DNA from: Haliea sp.
Lineage (GTDB): Bacteria; Pseudomonadota; Gammaproteobacteria; Pseudomonadales; Halieaceae
Assembly: GCA_002862465.1 (NCBI GenBank)
Contig: PKDD01000137.1
Coordinates: forward strand, 1 to 64,000
Direction of reading: 5' to 3'
DNA length: 64,000 nucleotides
In this document: positions 56,009-64,000 of the stretch, piece after piece
Layout: every line of letters begins with the position of its first letter
How positions within the stretch are numbered: the stretch's first letter is position 1
Notes under the pieces: generated by a model
Told to the model about the DNA's origin: nothing
What the model saw: only the letters and a program-made list of their open reading frames with translations
The model's database searches: none
Program-made: the position numbers and the translations under genes

Positions 56009-57858
56009 TGGATATGCACTTGATGCGGCCTGAGTGGTTATGGACACTAGTACCCGCCTGTATCCTCATAGTATTGCTGTGGCGACAACGAGGACACAAA
56101 GGTAGTTGGGACGCGGTGATTGCTCCTGAACTCTTACGCCACTTGATCGGAGACAACGCGAATTCGCGAGGACGCAATTTACTACCCCTTGTATTATTCG
56201 GTTGGTTGCTCGCTGCGATAGCAGCCAGCGGTCCTAGCTGGCAAAAAATTCCCCAGCCCGTCCACCAAAAGCAGGATGCGCTGGTCGTGCTGCTGGATTT
56301 AAGCGCTTCGATGAAAGCGGCAGACCTTGCGCCATCACGAGTTGATCGCGCACGCCAAAAGGTGCTCGACCTGTTACAGCAACGTCGCGAGGGACAAACA
56401 GCATTAATTGCCTATGCAGGCGATGCCCATATAGTCACCCCCCTCACCGACGACACACTGACTATCGCCAACCTACTTCCCGCATTGCACCCCGACATGA
56501 TGCCCTTGCGCGGGAGTGACCCAGTGAGCGGTGTGAAACAAGCCTTAGAGTTGTTACGCTCTGCAGGCGTCCGCCAAGGTAAAATACTGCTTTTGACTGA
56601 CGGGATCTCCGACAAAGACAGCATCGCTATCAGGAAGATCATGGACGACAACCCCTCACAGTTAAATATCATCGGCGTTGGCACAGCAACCGGCGCGCCC
56701 ATTCCGTTAGCCGAGGGTGGCTTTATAAAAGATGACGCAGGTGCAATTGTCCTGCCAAACCTCGACGAAAGAGGCCTACGCGAGCTCGCCAGAGAAGTAG
56801 GCGGCAGTTATAGGCGTATGCAAATAGACAATACTGATCTTGAATTTCTACAAGCCGAAAGCCTGCTGTATGAATCCGATGAAACACTGGCCCTCGACAG
56901 GACTGCCGACGCTTGGGATGATCAGGGCTACTTTTTTATACTCGCATTGTTACCTTTAGCGTTAGGGTTATTCCGGCGTGGCTGGATATTGACAGCACTG
57001 CCGATACTGTTCCTGATGCAGCCAGAACCGGCCACTGCCGGAGCGTGGGATAATTTGTGGCTAACCCCCGATCAACAAGCGCAGCAAGCGTTACAAAAGG
57101 GTGACGCACAAGCTGCCGCAACGCTATTTGAGAATGCTGAGTGGGCCGGCACCGCTGCTTATCGCAGCGAAGACTATGAATCGGCAGTGACCCATTTCAA
57201 CGATCCTGACAGCGCCAATAGTTTGTACAACCTAGGCAATGCGTTAGCGCGGTCTGGACAAATCGACGAGGCTATCTCCGCATACGAAAAATCGCTCGCG
57301 CTGCAGTCTGATCGCAGTGACGCACTGGAAAATATTGCGCTGCTTGAGACGCTGAAAGAGCAGCAGGATCAACAGGACCAGCAGGATCAGCAGGATCAAC
57401 AGGATCAACAGGACCAACAGGACCAGCAGGACCAACAGGACCAGCAGGACCAGCAGGATCGACAGGACCAACAGGACCAGCAGGATCGACAGGACCAGCA
57501 GGACCAGCAGGATCAACAGGATCAACAGGACCAGCAGGATCAACAGGACCAGCAGGATCAACAGGACCAGCAGGATCAACAGGACCAGCAGAACCAGCAG
57601 GATCGACAGGACCAACAAAGCAGTGAGACTGAAGATAAACAAGAACCGCAGCAGGCAGCACCAGAGACCTCAGAAGAGCCAGAGGAACTACCACCCTTGA
57701 ATGCCGCTGAGTCTGATGACGAGGAGCGAGATCAGGCACTGGAACAGTGGCTGCGACGCGTACCTGACGACCCTTCAGGCTTACTACAGAGAAAATTTCT
57801 GTATGAAAGTCGTCAACGACAAGACCAGGGCCTTGGGGGCGATGATGAAACCTATTAG
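56005..57858 (+). CDS. batB: BatB/BatC-like VWA-TPR protein with a Gln-Gln-Asp repeat
   Basis: A 617-residue protein that joins a BatB-like VWA membrane domain (metal site LDLSASM, later [10 protein letters not shown]) to a TPR region ([19 protein letters not shown], BatC-like). An 86-residue run of about 28 Gln-Gln-Asp units (57361-57618) follows, and then a Glu-rich C-terminus. ATG 56005 overlaps the batA stop. The repeat is almost regular: three units carry Arg for Gln and one Asn for Asp. The repeat length may vary by slippage. Other BatC proteins have polar low-complexity linkers, but seldom this regular. Confidence 0.9.
   Translation: MMDMHLMRPEWLWTLVPACILIVLLWRQRGHKGSWDAVIAPELLRHLIGDNANSRGRNLLPLVLFGWLLAAIAASGPSWQKIPQPVHQKQDALVVLLDLSASMKAADLAPSRVDRARQKVLDLLQQRREGQTALIAYAGDAHIVTPLTDDTLTIANLLPALHPDMMPLRGSDPVSGVKQALELLRSAGVRQGKILLLTDGISDKDSIAIRKIMDDNPSQLNIIGVGTATGAPIPLAEGGFIKDDAGAIVLPNLDERGLRELAREVGGSYRRMQIDNTDLEFLQAESLLYESDETLALDRTADAWDDQGYFFILALLPLALGLFRRGWILTALPILFLMQPEPATAGAWDNLWLTPDQQAQQALQKGDAQAAATLFENAEWAGTAAYRSEDYESAVTHFNDPDSANSLYNLGNALARSGQIDEAISAYEKSLALQSDRSDALENIALLETLKEQQDQQDQQDQQDQQDQQDQQDQQDQQDQQDQQDRQDQQDQQDRQDQQDQQDQQDQQDQQDQQDQQDQQDQQDQQDQQNQQDRQDQQSSETEDKQEPQQAAPETSEEPEELPPLNAAESDDEERDQALEQWLRRVPDDPSGLLQRKFLYESRQRQDQGLGGDDETY
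57361..57618 (+). repeat. 9-bp tandem repeat encoding Gln-Gln-Asp
   Basis: About 28 near-identical 9-base units (CAG-GAT/GAC-CAA/CAG) inside the BatB/BatC gene. Synonymous third-base variation shows the protein, not the DNA, is being held constant. On the minus strand the same DNA gives a Pro-Ala-Gly-rich frame that is not a gene. Confidence 0.92.
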
Positions 57859-59527
57859 TAAAATATTCGCAGCTCTGACCCTATTAATAATGACGCTTAG
57901 TAGCTCTGCGGCCATGGCTGCCATAATCGCCAACTTGGACCGCGACAGGGTTGCACTGGGTGATACGGTACGACTCACCATTATCGCCACCGATGATGAA
58001 AAACTGACAGATATAGATCTCACGGATCTCAGCGTAGATTTCGAAATCGCTGGCCGCTCAACCAACAACAGCACCAGTATCGTCAATGGGCGACTGTCTC
58101 AAACGCGAAAAGTGATCATCGATCTGGCGCCAAAACGATTAGGCAACTTATATGTCCCCTCTATTCGTATCGGCCAGAATACAACACAGGGCATTCCCGT
58201 CAAAGTGACTCCTGCCTCTAAGATGCCGACAGGGCAACAGACTGTTATCTTCGACGTAGAAATAGACAAAAACAGCGTTTACGTGCAAGGCCAAGTTATC
58301 CTAACCTTACGCATTCAACAGTCCATCCCCTTAGATGGGGCTAATATTTCTGAACTTCAACTAGACAATGCCTTTGTCAAACGTCTGGAACAGAATTCCT
58401 TTCAACGGGACATAGATGGACGACCGTGGCGCGTTAACGAAGTACGCTATGCGATTTTTCCTGAGCAAAGCGGAACCCTGGAAATCCCGGCACAAGTTTT
58501 CTCTGCACGCATTAGTCGCGGTCGACAGAGTTTCTTTGACCTTGGCGGCGGTCAACTTCTGCGCAGAACTAGTGAGCCGCTGTCCATTAACGTACGTCCT
58601 AAGCCTAGTAGTTTTCCCACAAACACCTGGCTGCCTACACCGCGCCTGACACTAAAGGAAACATGGTCTACCGAGCCGAATGAATTGCGAGTCGGGGAGT
58701 CCACGACTCGTACTGTTACAATTGTCGGCAATGGTCTGCAAGGTGCCCAGTTGCCGCCTATCTTGTTTACACCTATCGACGGCCTAAAATACTACCCCGA
58801 TCAGCCCACAATCGAGGATCAAGAAGCGACGGACGGCTTAGTGGGCATCAGGCAGGATAGCGCTGCGGTAGTGCCTGTTCGATCTGGCACCTATGTGATT
58901 CCGGAGATCCGCATTCCTTGGTGGAACACACTAACTGAAATGCTGGAATATGCTGTATTACCTGAGCGAACCATTACTGTCACGGCGACGGAAATGAATG
59001 ACTTCACAACAGAGTCCGCGCCAGTCTCTGCCCCAGTCAATATTGCTGATAGCTCACCGAGCACATCCCTGCCGTCTTGGTTAGAACGATCGATCTGGAA
59101 GCTCATCAGTGGCGTCAGCCTGCTAGGCTGGCTTCTCACACTTGTATACCTATGGCGCATGCGCCGTCCAGCAACACCTAGTAAATCCAAAGTGCCAGAG
59201 GTCTCCGTCGAGAGAGACATTTTTAAACAGCTACTAGCCTCCTGCGCAGACAACAATGCAACTCAAACGCGCAGCGCCATCATTGATTGGGCAGGAGCTT
59301 TCATGCCAAGAACTTCCGCAGTATCGCTTGACGACGTTGCAAAGTTGTTCGCGGACGAGGAGTTTACGCGAGAAGTAAATACATTAGACAACTATCTCTA
59401 CAACTCGAATCAAGAAAGCTGGGACGGTGCTTATTTGGCTGAGTGTTTACGCAGATTGCGACGAGAGAGCAGACTTGAGGACAGTGCCACAACCAGAAAC
59501 TTAACGCTCTATCCAAACGGAGATTGA
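57842..59527 (+). CDS. batD: BatD-like oxygen-tolerance protein
   Basis: A 561-residue membrane protein of the BatD family. A signal segment (FAALTLLIMTLSSSAAMA) precedes a large periplasmic beta-rich region, then a single C-terminal membrane helix (ISGVSLLGWLLTLVYLWRM) and a cytosolic tail. ATG 57842 overlaps the end of the previous gene by 17 bases and has a GGGGGC site; ATG 57845 is also possible. It closes the MoxR operon. BatA to BatD were named for aerotolerance in Bacteroides; the role in this aerobe is probably envelope-stress handling. Confidence 0.9.
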   Translation: MMKPISKIFAALTLLIMTLSSSAAMAAIIANLDRDRVALGDTVRLTIIATDDEKLTDIDLTDLSVDFEIAGRSTNNSTSIVNGRLSQTRKVIIDLAPKRLGNLYVPSIRIGQNTTQGIPVKVTPASKMPTGQQTVIFDVEIDKNSVYVQGQVILTLRIQQSIPLDGANISELQLDNAFVKRLEQNSFQRDIDGRPWRVNEVRYAIFPEQSGTLEIPAQVFSARISRGRQSFFDLGGGQLLRRTSEPLSINVRPKPSSFPTNTWLPTPRLTLKETWSTEPNELRVGESTTRTVTIVGNGLQGAQLPPILFTPIDGLKYYPDQPTIEDQEATDGLVGIRQDSAAVVPVRSGTYVIPEIRIPWWNTLTEMLEYAVLPERTITVTATEMNDFTTESAPVSAPVNIADSSPSTSLPSWLERSIWKLISGVSLLGWLLTLVYLWRMRRPATPSKSKVPEVSVERDIFKQLLASCADNNATQTRSAIIDWAGAFMPRTSAVSLDDVAKLFADEEFTREVNTLDNYLYNSNQESWDGAYLAECLRRLRRESRLEDSATTRNLTLYPNGD

Positions 59528-59536
59528 CGAAAAATA

Positions 59537-59566
59537 AGCGGCAGCCAGGCTACCGCTGATGTTTTC
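59537..59566. terminator. Bidirectional terminator between BatD and CspA genes
   Basis: AGCGG-C-AG and CT-A-CCGCT (59537-59557) form a stem with one mismatch and a 5-base loop. It is followed by GATGTTTTCT on the plus strand and by TATTTTTC on the minus strand, so it can stop both converging transcripts. Confidence 0.65.
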
Positions 59567-59576
59567 TCAAAAGGGA

Positions 59577-59783
59577 TTAAACCGGCTTAACGTTGTTTGC
59601 ACATGGACCCTTCTGGCCCTGACCGACTTCAAACTCAACTTCCTGACCGTCATTCAAGGTGGCGTAACCGCCGCCAGTCTTTATCTCTGAATGGTGAACG
59701 AAAAGATCTTTACCACCCTCTTCTGGAGTAATAAAACCGAAACCTTTATCTGCATTGAACCACTTAACAGTACCTTTACTCAT
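59577..59783 (-). CDS. Cold-shock protein, CspA type
   Basis: A 68-residue classical CspA-like protein ([23 protein letters not shown]2 LFVHHSEI, then [19 protein letters not shown]). It binds single-stranded RNA and melts secondary structure. This is the third cold-shock domain in the window and the most canonical. It lies downstream of the 55-residue basic protein gene on the same strand, with 88 bases between. Confidence 0.95.
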   Translation of the reverse strand: MSKGTVKWFNADKGFGFITPEEGGKDLFVHHSEIKTGGGYATLNDGQEVEFEVGQGQKGPCANNVKPV

Positions 59784-59871
59784 ATTACATACTCAAAATT
59801 GTTGGTGAATGATTGTAATTCCCCAAATCGCATTCACCGGTACGAAGTGGGAATTCTTTGAAATTGACGAT

Positions 59872-60039
59872 TTAGGCGCTGCTGTCTGTCGCCGACTCAG
59901 CCTGTGTATCGGGCGTCATGGTATCACCTTCTTCCCTAGCATGCCCTTCTTCGGCCTTTCTTAAGCGCTTTTCTTCTTTTTTCTTTTTTTTTGCGAGCTC
60001 TTTCTGCCGTTTTTCGAACGCGTAGTTTGGTTTAGCCAT
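59872..60039 (-). CDS. Small basic/charged protein (55 residues)
   Basis: ATG 60039 with AGAGAA upstream opens a 55-residue frame starting MAKPNYAFEKRQKELAKKKK. It is followed by a Lys/Glu-rich helix and an acidic-polar tail. I recall closely similar short proteins beginning MAKPNYAFEKRQKE in other Gammaproteobacteria, often unannotated. The strong Lys and Glu content suggests a charged helix that may contact RNA or ribosomes, but no function is known. Its place 5' of the CspA gene may be meaningful. Confidence 0.75.
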   Translation of the reverse strand: MAKPNYAFEKRQKELAKKKKKEEKRLRKAEEGHAREEGDTMTPDTQAESATDSSA

Positions 60040-60258
60040 CAAGATTCTCTTCTGTAAGTATCAACTATATGCTCATATTTGCCTGAGGCTTGGAGCATCT
60101 GGCGCCTTATTACCACGCTAAACATCAAAAATTAATGCTGCCACCAGCTCAAATGACGGGATGCGTTGTCCATGGTCACCCGAACTTAACATATCTAAGT
60201 TATAAATACCTGATAACAACGAGTGCTTCTCTAACCCTTATGACTGACAAATAACGCG

Positions 60259-62916
60259 TTACTGCAGAGATTTGCTGACAATCTCAAAAACATCCGACGA
60301 CAGCGCCGGTTCCGCAGCCAGTCCTTCCAACTCTGCACGCATCAATTCTCCCCTATCGGGATACCGGCGCCATTTAGTCAGAGGCGTTAACAAGCGCGAA
60401 GCCAACTGAGGGTTGAGCCGATTCAACTTGACCACCATATCCTTGAGAAACCGATAACCAGAGCCATCAAGATGGTGAAAATTGATCAGATTCTGGTTGA
60501 CGAACCCGCCTACGAGGGCGCGCACCTTGTTAGGGTTGCCTAGATCAAAGTCAGCATGACACATCAGTAACTGCACCCGAGAAAGTCCCTCACTATCGGG
60601 AATAGCTGCTTGCACCTGAAACCACTGGTTGACCACTAAAGCTTCGTGTCGCCACTGCTGGTGGAAGTTGTCCAGCGTACTGGCACGCAGTTCGTGACCA
60701 GCATAGAACGCAATTTCTTTCAACGCTGCCTGCCGATCAGTCATATTGGTCGCTTGGCGATACTGCGCTGAAGCGAGCGCAAGATTATCCCGATTGCCAC
60801 TGACCAAGTAACCCAAACACATATTGCGCAAACTACGATCGGCGATTTGGGTTGCCTCAGTCGCAGCGGCTAGATGACTCTCCAAACCTTGATAGCGCTG
60901 CAGAAACAGAGGGGCAAGGGCCTGGCCCAGTGCGCTACGCACCCACTCTCGAGCTTGATGAATGGAGTCAACGTTGGCCCCACCGGACTGACTGGCCTGC
61001 TCGGCCAGATATTCTTCTCCCGGCAGACGGAGCATCTCAGCCACCATTGCCGGATCGAGAGATTCATCGCGCAGAAGATCACTACAGGCGTCTATTAGCA
61101 GCTGATCAAGAATCGCCGCTGTACCAGACACAAACTGCTGTTCGACTGCAAAAATAACTCGTGCCAACAGCGTCTGCGCACTGTCCCAACGCACAAACCC
61201 ATCACCATCTCGCCGCATCAAGGCGCAAAGATCCTGCGAGCTATAATTAAAGTGCAAACTGACAGGCGCAGAAAAACCGCGCAGCAGTGAGGGCACCGGG
61301 CGCTCTGTCACACCCTCAAACACAAATGACTGCTTGGACTGACTTACGGTCAAAACCCTATGCGTATTATCGCCCGTGTCCGTATCTGCAGGCGCATCTT
61401 GGAGCCGTAAGGGTAAATTACCGGCCTCACCCAGTAGGCCCACAGCTAGAGGAATGACAAACGGCGATTTCTTTGCTTGCCCCGGTGTCGCGGGACACGA
61501 CTGCTCAACGTGCAACGTGTAACACTGAGCCGCCTCGTCGTAGTCGTCTTGCACACTTAGATGCGGTGTTCCCGCCTGAGAGTACCAATATCGAAACTGC
61601 TGCAAGTTAATCCCGCTGGCATCTTCCATAGCCAACACAAAGTCTTCGCAGGTTACCGCCTGCCCATCGTGGCGTTCGAAATATAGATCCGACCCACGCC
61701 GAAAACTTTCTGCGCCGAGCAACGTGTGAATCATGCGAACAACCTCGGCACCTTTTTCATAAACCGTAGCTGTATAAAAGTTATTGATCTCGATAAACGA
61801 CTCTGGGCGTATCGGATGCGACATAGGCCCGGCATCCTCGGCAAACTGCACCGAGCGCAGCAGCGATACGTCCTCCACCCGCTTCACTGTTGCAGATCCC
61901 ATGTCAGCAGAAAACTGTGAATCCCGGAAAACGGTAAAACCCTCTTTAAGACTCAGTTGGAACCAGTCCCGACAAGTCACTCGATTGCCGCTCCAATTGT
62001 GAAAATATTCATGCGCAACAATCGATTGGACACGTTGAAAACCTAAATCTGTTGTGATCTGCGAACTGCACAGCACACAAGACGTATTGAATATATTCAG
62101 GCTTTTATTTTCCATTGCACCCATATTGAAGTCATCTACAGCAACAATATTAAAGATGTCTAAATCATACTCCCGACCATAAACTTCCTCGTCCCAGCGC
62201 ATCGCCTGCTGCAACGAACGCATAGCATATCCGCACTTATCAATATCCTTTTTCTCTACATAGATCCGCAGCGCGACCTCACGGTCACTCATTGTTGTGA
62301 AGCGCTCTTCTATGTATTCCAGATTGCCTGCAACCAGCGCAAACAGATAGGCAGGCTTGGGGAATGGGTCATGCCAAACGGCACTGTGTCGCCCGTTGGC
62401 AACCTGCTGCGTTTCAATAAGGTTGCCATTACTGAGCAAGACCGGGTAGCGCTGGAGATCACCCTCAACTGTTACAGTAAATACTGACATAACATCAGGC
62501 CGATCAATGTAGTAGGTAATCCGTCGGAAACCTTCTGCTTCGCATTGGGTACAAAATAGACTTCGAGATTTATATAGCCCCGACAGCGACGTATTTTCCT
62601 GCGGCCGAATGCGCGTCTCGCAGGCCAGCACACACTGCTCGGGAATACTATAAATAACTAGCGCTTTGGCGCTGACTCTATACTCCTCTTCCTCTAATTT
62701 TCTCCCATCCACAGACACAGACAGCAGTTCCATTTCCTCGCCATTCAGTGTGATGGACGCAGTCTCTGCCGGCGCGCTTATGCGCAATAAGTGAATACGC
62801 GAGGACACAATGACGCAGTCCTCAAGAAGATCAAAATGTAATTCTGTACGATTTATCAGATACGCGGAAGGCTGGTAGTCTTTTAGATAGACCGCATCTG
62901 GGTTACTAGCGGCCAT
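60259..62916 (-). CDS. pepN: Aminopeptidase N
   Basis: M1-family zinc aminopeptidase, the main broad-specificity aminopeptidase of Gammaproteobacteria. ATG 62916 (885 residues) is preferred over 62958 because it has AGGG upstream and avoids overlap with the DUF2797 gene. The substrate motif is MGAMEN, the zinc site HEYFH with the downstream Glu in LKEGFTVFRD. The length is close to E. coli PepN (870). The gene begins five bases after the DUF2797 stop and is probably co-transcribed with it. Confidence 0.96.
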   Translation of the reverse strand: MAASNPDAVYLKDYQPSAYLINRTELHFDLLEDCVIVSSRIHLLRISAPAETASITLNGEEMELLSVSVDGRKLEEEEYRVSAKALVIYSIPEQCVLACETRIRPQENTSLSGLYKSRSLFCTQCEAEGFRRITYYIDRPDVMSVFTVTVEGDLQRYPVLLSNGNLIETQQVANGRHSAVWHDPFPKPAYLFALVAGNLEYIEERFTTMSDREVALRIYVEKKDIDKCGYAMRSLQQAMRWDEEVYGREYDLDIFNIVAVDDFNMGAMENKSLNIFNTSCVLCSSQITTDLGFQRVQSIVAHEYFHNWSGNRVTCRDWFQLSLKEGFTVFRDSQFSADMGSATVKRVEDVSLLRSVQFAEDAGPMSHPIRPESFIEINNFYTATVYEKGAEVVRMIHTLLGAESFRRGSDLYFERHDGQAVTCEDFVLAMEDASGINLQQFRYWYSQAGTPHLSVQDDYDEAAQCYTLHVEQSCPATPGQAKKSPFVIPLAVGLLGEAGNLPLRLQDAPADTDTGDNTHRVLTVSQSKQSFVFEGVTERPVPSLLRGFSAPVSLHFNYSSQDLCALMRRDGDGFVRWDSAQTLLARVIFAVEQQFVSGTAAILDQLLIDACSDLLRDESLDPAMVAEMLRLPGEEYLAEQASQSGGANVDSIHQAREWVRSALGQALAPLFLQRYQGLESHLAAATEATQIADRSLRNMCLGYLVSGNRDNLALASAQYRQATNMTDRQAALKEIAFYAGHELRASTLDNFHQQWRHEALVVNQWFQVQAAIPDSEGLSRVQLLMCHADFDLGNPNKVRALVGGFVNQNLINFHHLDGSGYRFLKDMVVKLNRLNPQLASRLLTPLTKWRRYPDRGELMRAELEGLAAEPALSSDVFEIVSKSLQ

Positions 62917-62920
62917 TACC

Positions 62921-63757
62921 CTACCCTCTGGCCGATAAAGAAATATGGTAGCCACCATATTTACGCATATTGATCACCCCGTTATCGAATATCAAGTACT
63001 GCCCTTTGATTCCCATCAAGGTGCCATCAATCATCGATGTCTTGTCCAAGTTGAATGAGGAGACCTTCTTCGGATATTCAAGCACGGGGTACTTAATATG
63101 CGTCTCAGTCTCGCAGGCGAGTTCAATGATCGCTTGAGCTCCAAACTCATGCCCTAACGCATCAACTTCAGCGGCACATTCTTTCATCAGGACCTGCCGC
63201 GCCTGTTCTAAATCACAGGGCTCGGCATCGCCTTTGAGCATCGCCTGCCAGTTAGTCTTGTCGGCAATGTGACTTTTAAACAAGCTCTCCACCAACCCTG
63301 AATACAGTCGTGTGGCGACGCGAAAAATGGGCACTGCTTGGGTAGCACCCTGGTCCATCCAGCGCGTAGGAACCTGCGAACCACGAGTAATACCCACTTT
63401 GACCCCCGAGGTGTTGGCAAGATACACCACATGATCAACCATACAATGCTGTTCACCCCACTGAGGTTCACGGCATGTACCTGCGCTATAGTGGCACTTT
63501 TCAGGACTGACGATGCAGCTGTCGCACTGCGCGAGGCGTTTGAAGCAGGGATAGCAATACCCCTGATTAAAACTTTTCTTAATTTTACGGTCACAGTGGA
63601 TGCAGTGGATCTGCCCGTTGAAGTCCAGTTGCAATTGCTGACCAAGATAGTCATTCAATGGGATTTCATGCTCCCCAAGCAACATTGTGTATCGCACGGT
63701 GTCTTCCAACTGTGTTTTCATTTTGCGCACAGCGCCTGCAGCTAAAACATCCGGCAA
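62921..63757 (-). CDS. DUF2797 protein with Cys-rich zinc region
   Basis: A 278-residue protein. A Cys-rich segment has CIHCDRKI, GYCYPCFKRLAQCDSC and later Cys and His residues that look like zinc ligands. A segment HVVYLANTSGVKVGITRG resembles the GIY-YIG fold. The start is TTG 63757, supported by AGGAG six bases upstream; ATG 63721 is the alternative. The family is conserved beside pepN and yeaC in Gammaproteobacteria but its activity is unknown. Confidence 0.85.
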   Translation of the reverse strand: MPDVLAAGAVRKMKTQLEDTVRYTMLLGEHEIPLNDYLGQQLQLDFNGQIHCIHCDRKIKKSFNQGYCYPCFKRLAQCDSCIVSPEKCHYSAGTCREPQWGEQHCMVDHVVYLANTSGVKVGITRGSQVPTRWMDQGATQAVPIFRVATRLYSGLVESLFKSHIADKTNWQAMLKGDAEPCDLEQARQVLMKECAAEVDALGHEFGAQAIIELACETETHIKYPVLEYPKKVSSFNLDKTSMIDGTLMGIKGQYLIFDNGVINMRKYGGYHISLSARG

Positions 63758-63766
63758 GTCAAACTC

Positions 63767-64000
63767 CTATTTTTTCCAGTTCAGGGGCGTCTCTAGCGAA
63801 GTATCAGCACTCTCGCCGACCTTTTCTTTTTTCTTGATATATCCAACGCGGTCCTGCACTAACAGATGCATCTCACCCCATGCGATAATAGCCTGCATAG
63901 CGTTTTCACGCTGCTGCGGCGTTATAGTGCTGCCATCAGGCCACTTACCCAACTCAACCGAGCGGACAAGCCTCTGATACACATCTGGCGACATCGTTGA
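63767..64000 (-). CDS. YeaC-like (DUF1315) protein, 5' end cut by window
   Basis: Partial gene. The 75 residues visible from ATG 63994 start MSPDVYQRLVRSVELGKWPD, which matches YeaC-family proteins well, followed by RENAMQAIIAWGEMHL. E. coli YeaC starts about 10 residues earlier, and the frame stays open to the window end, so the true start probably lies beyond position 64000. It leads into DUF2797 and pepN and is likely the first gene of that group. The function is unknown. Confidence 0.8.
   Translation of the reverse strand, partial: STMSPDVYQRLVRSVELGKWPDGSTITPQQRENAMQAIIAWGEMHLLVQDRVGYIKKKEKVGESADTSLETPLNWKK

Noticed and set aside
57244..57739. Minus-strand frames with long Leu/Val/Ile or Pro-Ala-Gly-Asp repeats (transmembrane- or collagen-like)
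   Set aside because: They are the reverse-strand reading of the Gln-Gln-Asp tandem repeat inside the BatB/BatC gene; a 9-base period leaves all frames open.

Overview
The window looks like chromosomal DNA of an aerobic, probably marine, gammaproteobacterium. Gammaproteobacterial markers are spread through it: pepA-holC-valS, rapA, trhO next to a bolA-family gene, ribosome modulation factor (rmf), pepN, a DUF2797 gene and a YeaC-like gene. Lipid and steroid or aromatic catabolism genes lie between them: three cytochrome P450s (one close to the CYP153 alkane hydroxylases), a wax ester synthase/DGAT-type acyltransferase, a propionyl-CoA synthetase and a meta-cleavage lower pathway. This combination resembles the OM60/BD1-7/Spongiibacteraceae kind of organism, but the genus is an inference. 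No rRNA, tRNA, CRISPR array, intact insertion sequence or prophage was seen.

Layout. 0.3-1.4 kb: exported Ntn-hydrolase. 1.8-8.3 kb (minus): a compact coenzyme F420 operon, npdG-cofE-cofD-cofC-fbiC, followed by ung; the reading frames abut or overlap. This is the most unusual block for a gammaproteobacterium. 8.5-13.3 kb: SDR, LuxR-type regulator, MliC-like lipoprotein, TauE-type permease and a P450. 13.3-19.3 kb (minus): SDR, alpha/beta hydrolase, 2-keto-4-pentenoate hydratase, acylating acetaldehyde dehydrogenase, 4-hydroxy-2-oxovalerate aldolase and an aldo/keto reductase. The middle four form the pathway that takes a meta-cleavage product to pyruvate and acetyl-CoA or propionyl-CoA, but no ring-cleavage dioxygenase is present. 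19.6-22.5 kb: secreted chitin-active LPMO, an MFS remnant and an exported trypsin-like protease.

22.5-28.5 kb: trhO, bolA-family gene, AraC-type regulator, an unknown protein, a two-component system and an RDD membrane protein. 28.6-34.4 kb: pepA-holC-valS and two cold-shock-domain genes, one membrane-anchored. 34.4-41.8 kb: TetR regulator, methyltransferase, WS/DGAT with a histone-like tail, TatD nuclease and RapA. 42-47.8 kb: two P450s, prpE and an SDR. 48-52.2 kb: glcDEF glycolate oxidase, whose glcD appears to start at an ATT codon, then rmf. 52.6-59.5 kb: a MoxR-DUF58-DUF4381-BatA-BatB/C-BatD operon with a long Gln-Gln-Asp repeat. 59.6-64 kb (minus): cspA-like gene, a 55-residue basic protein, pepN, DUF2797 and a YeaC-like gene cut by the window end.

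The metabolic genes together suggest a cell that activates hydrocarbons or sterol-like compounds with P450s, oxidises them with SDRs, removes meta-cleavage products through the TesDEFG-like pathway, recovers propionate through PrpE and stores acyl chains as wax ester or triacylglycerol. The F420 operon supplies a low-potential hydride carrier together with its NADPH-linked recharging enzyme. The enzymes that consume F420H2 are not in this window, so the link between F420 and this catabolism is only suggested.
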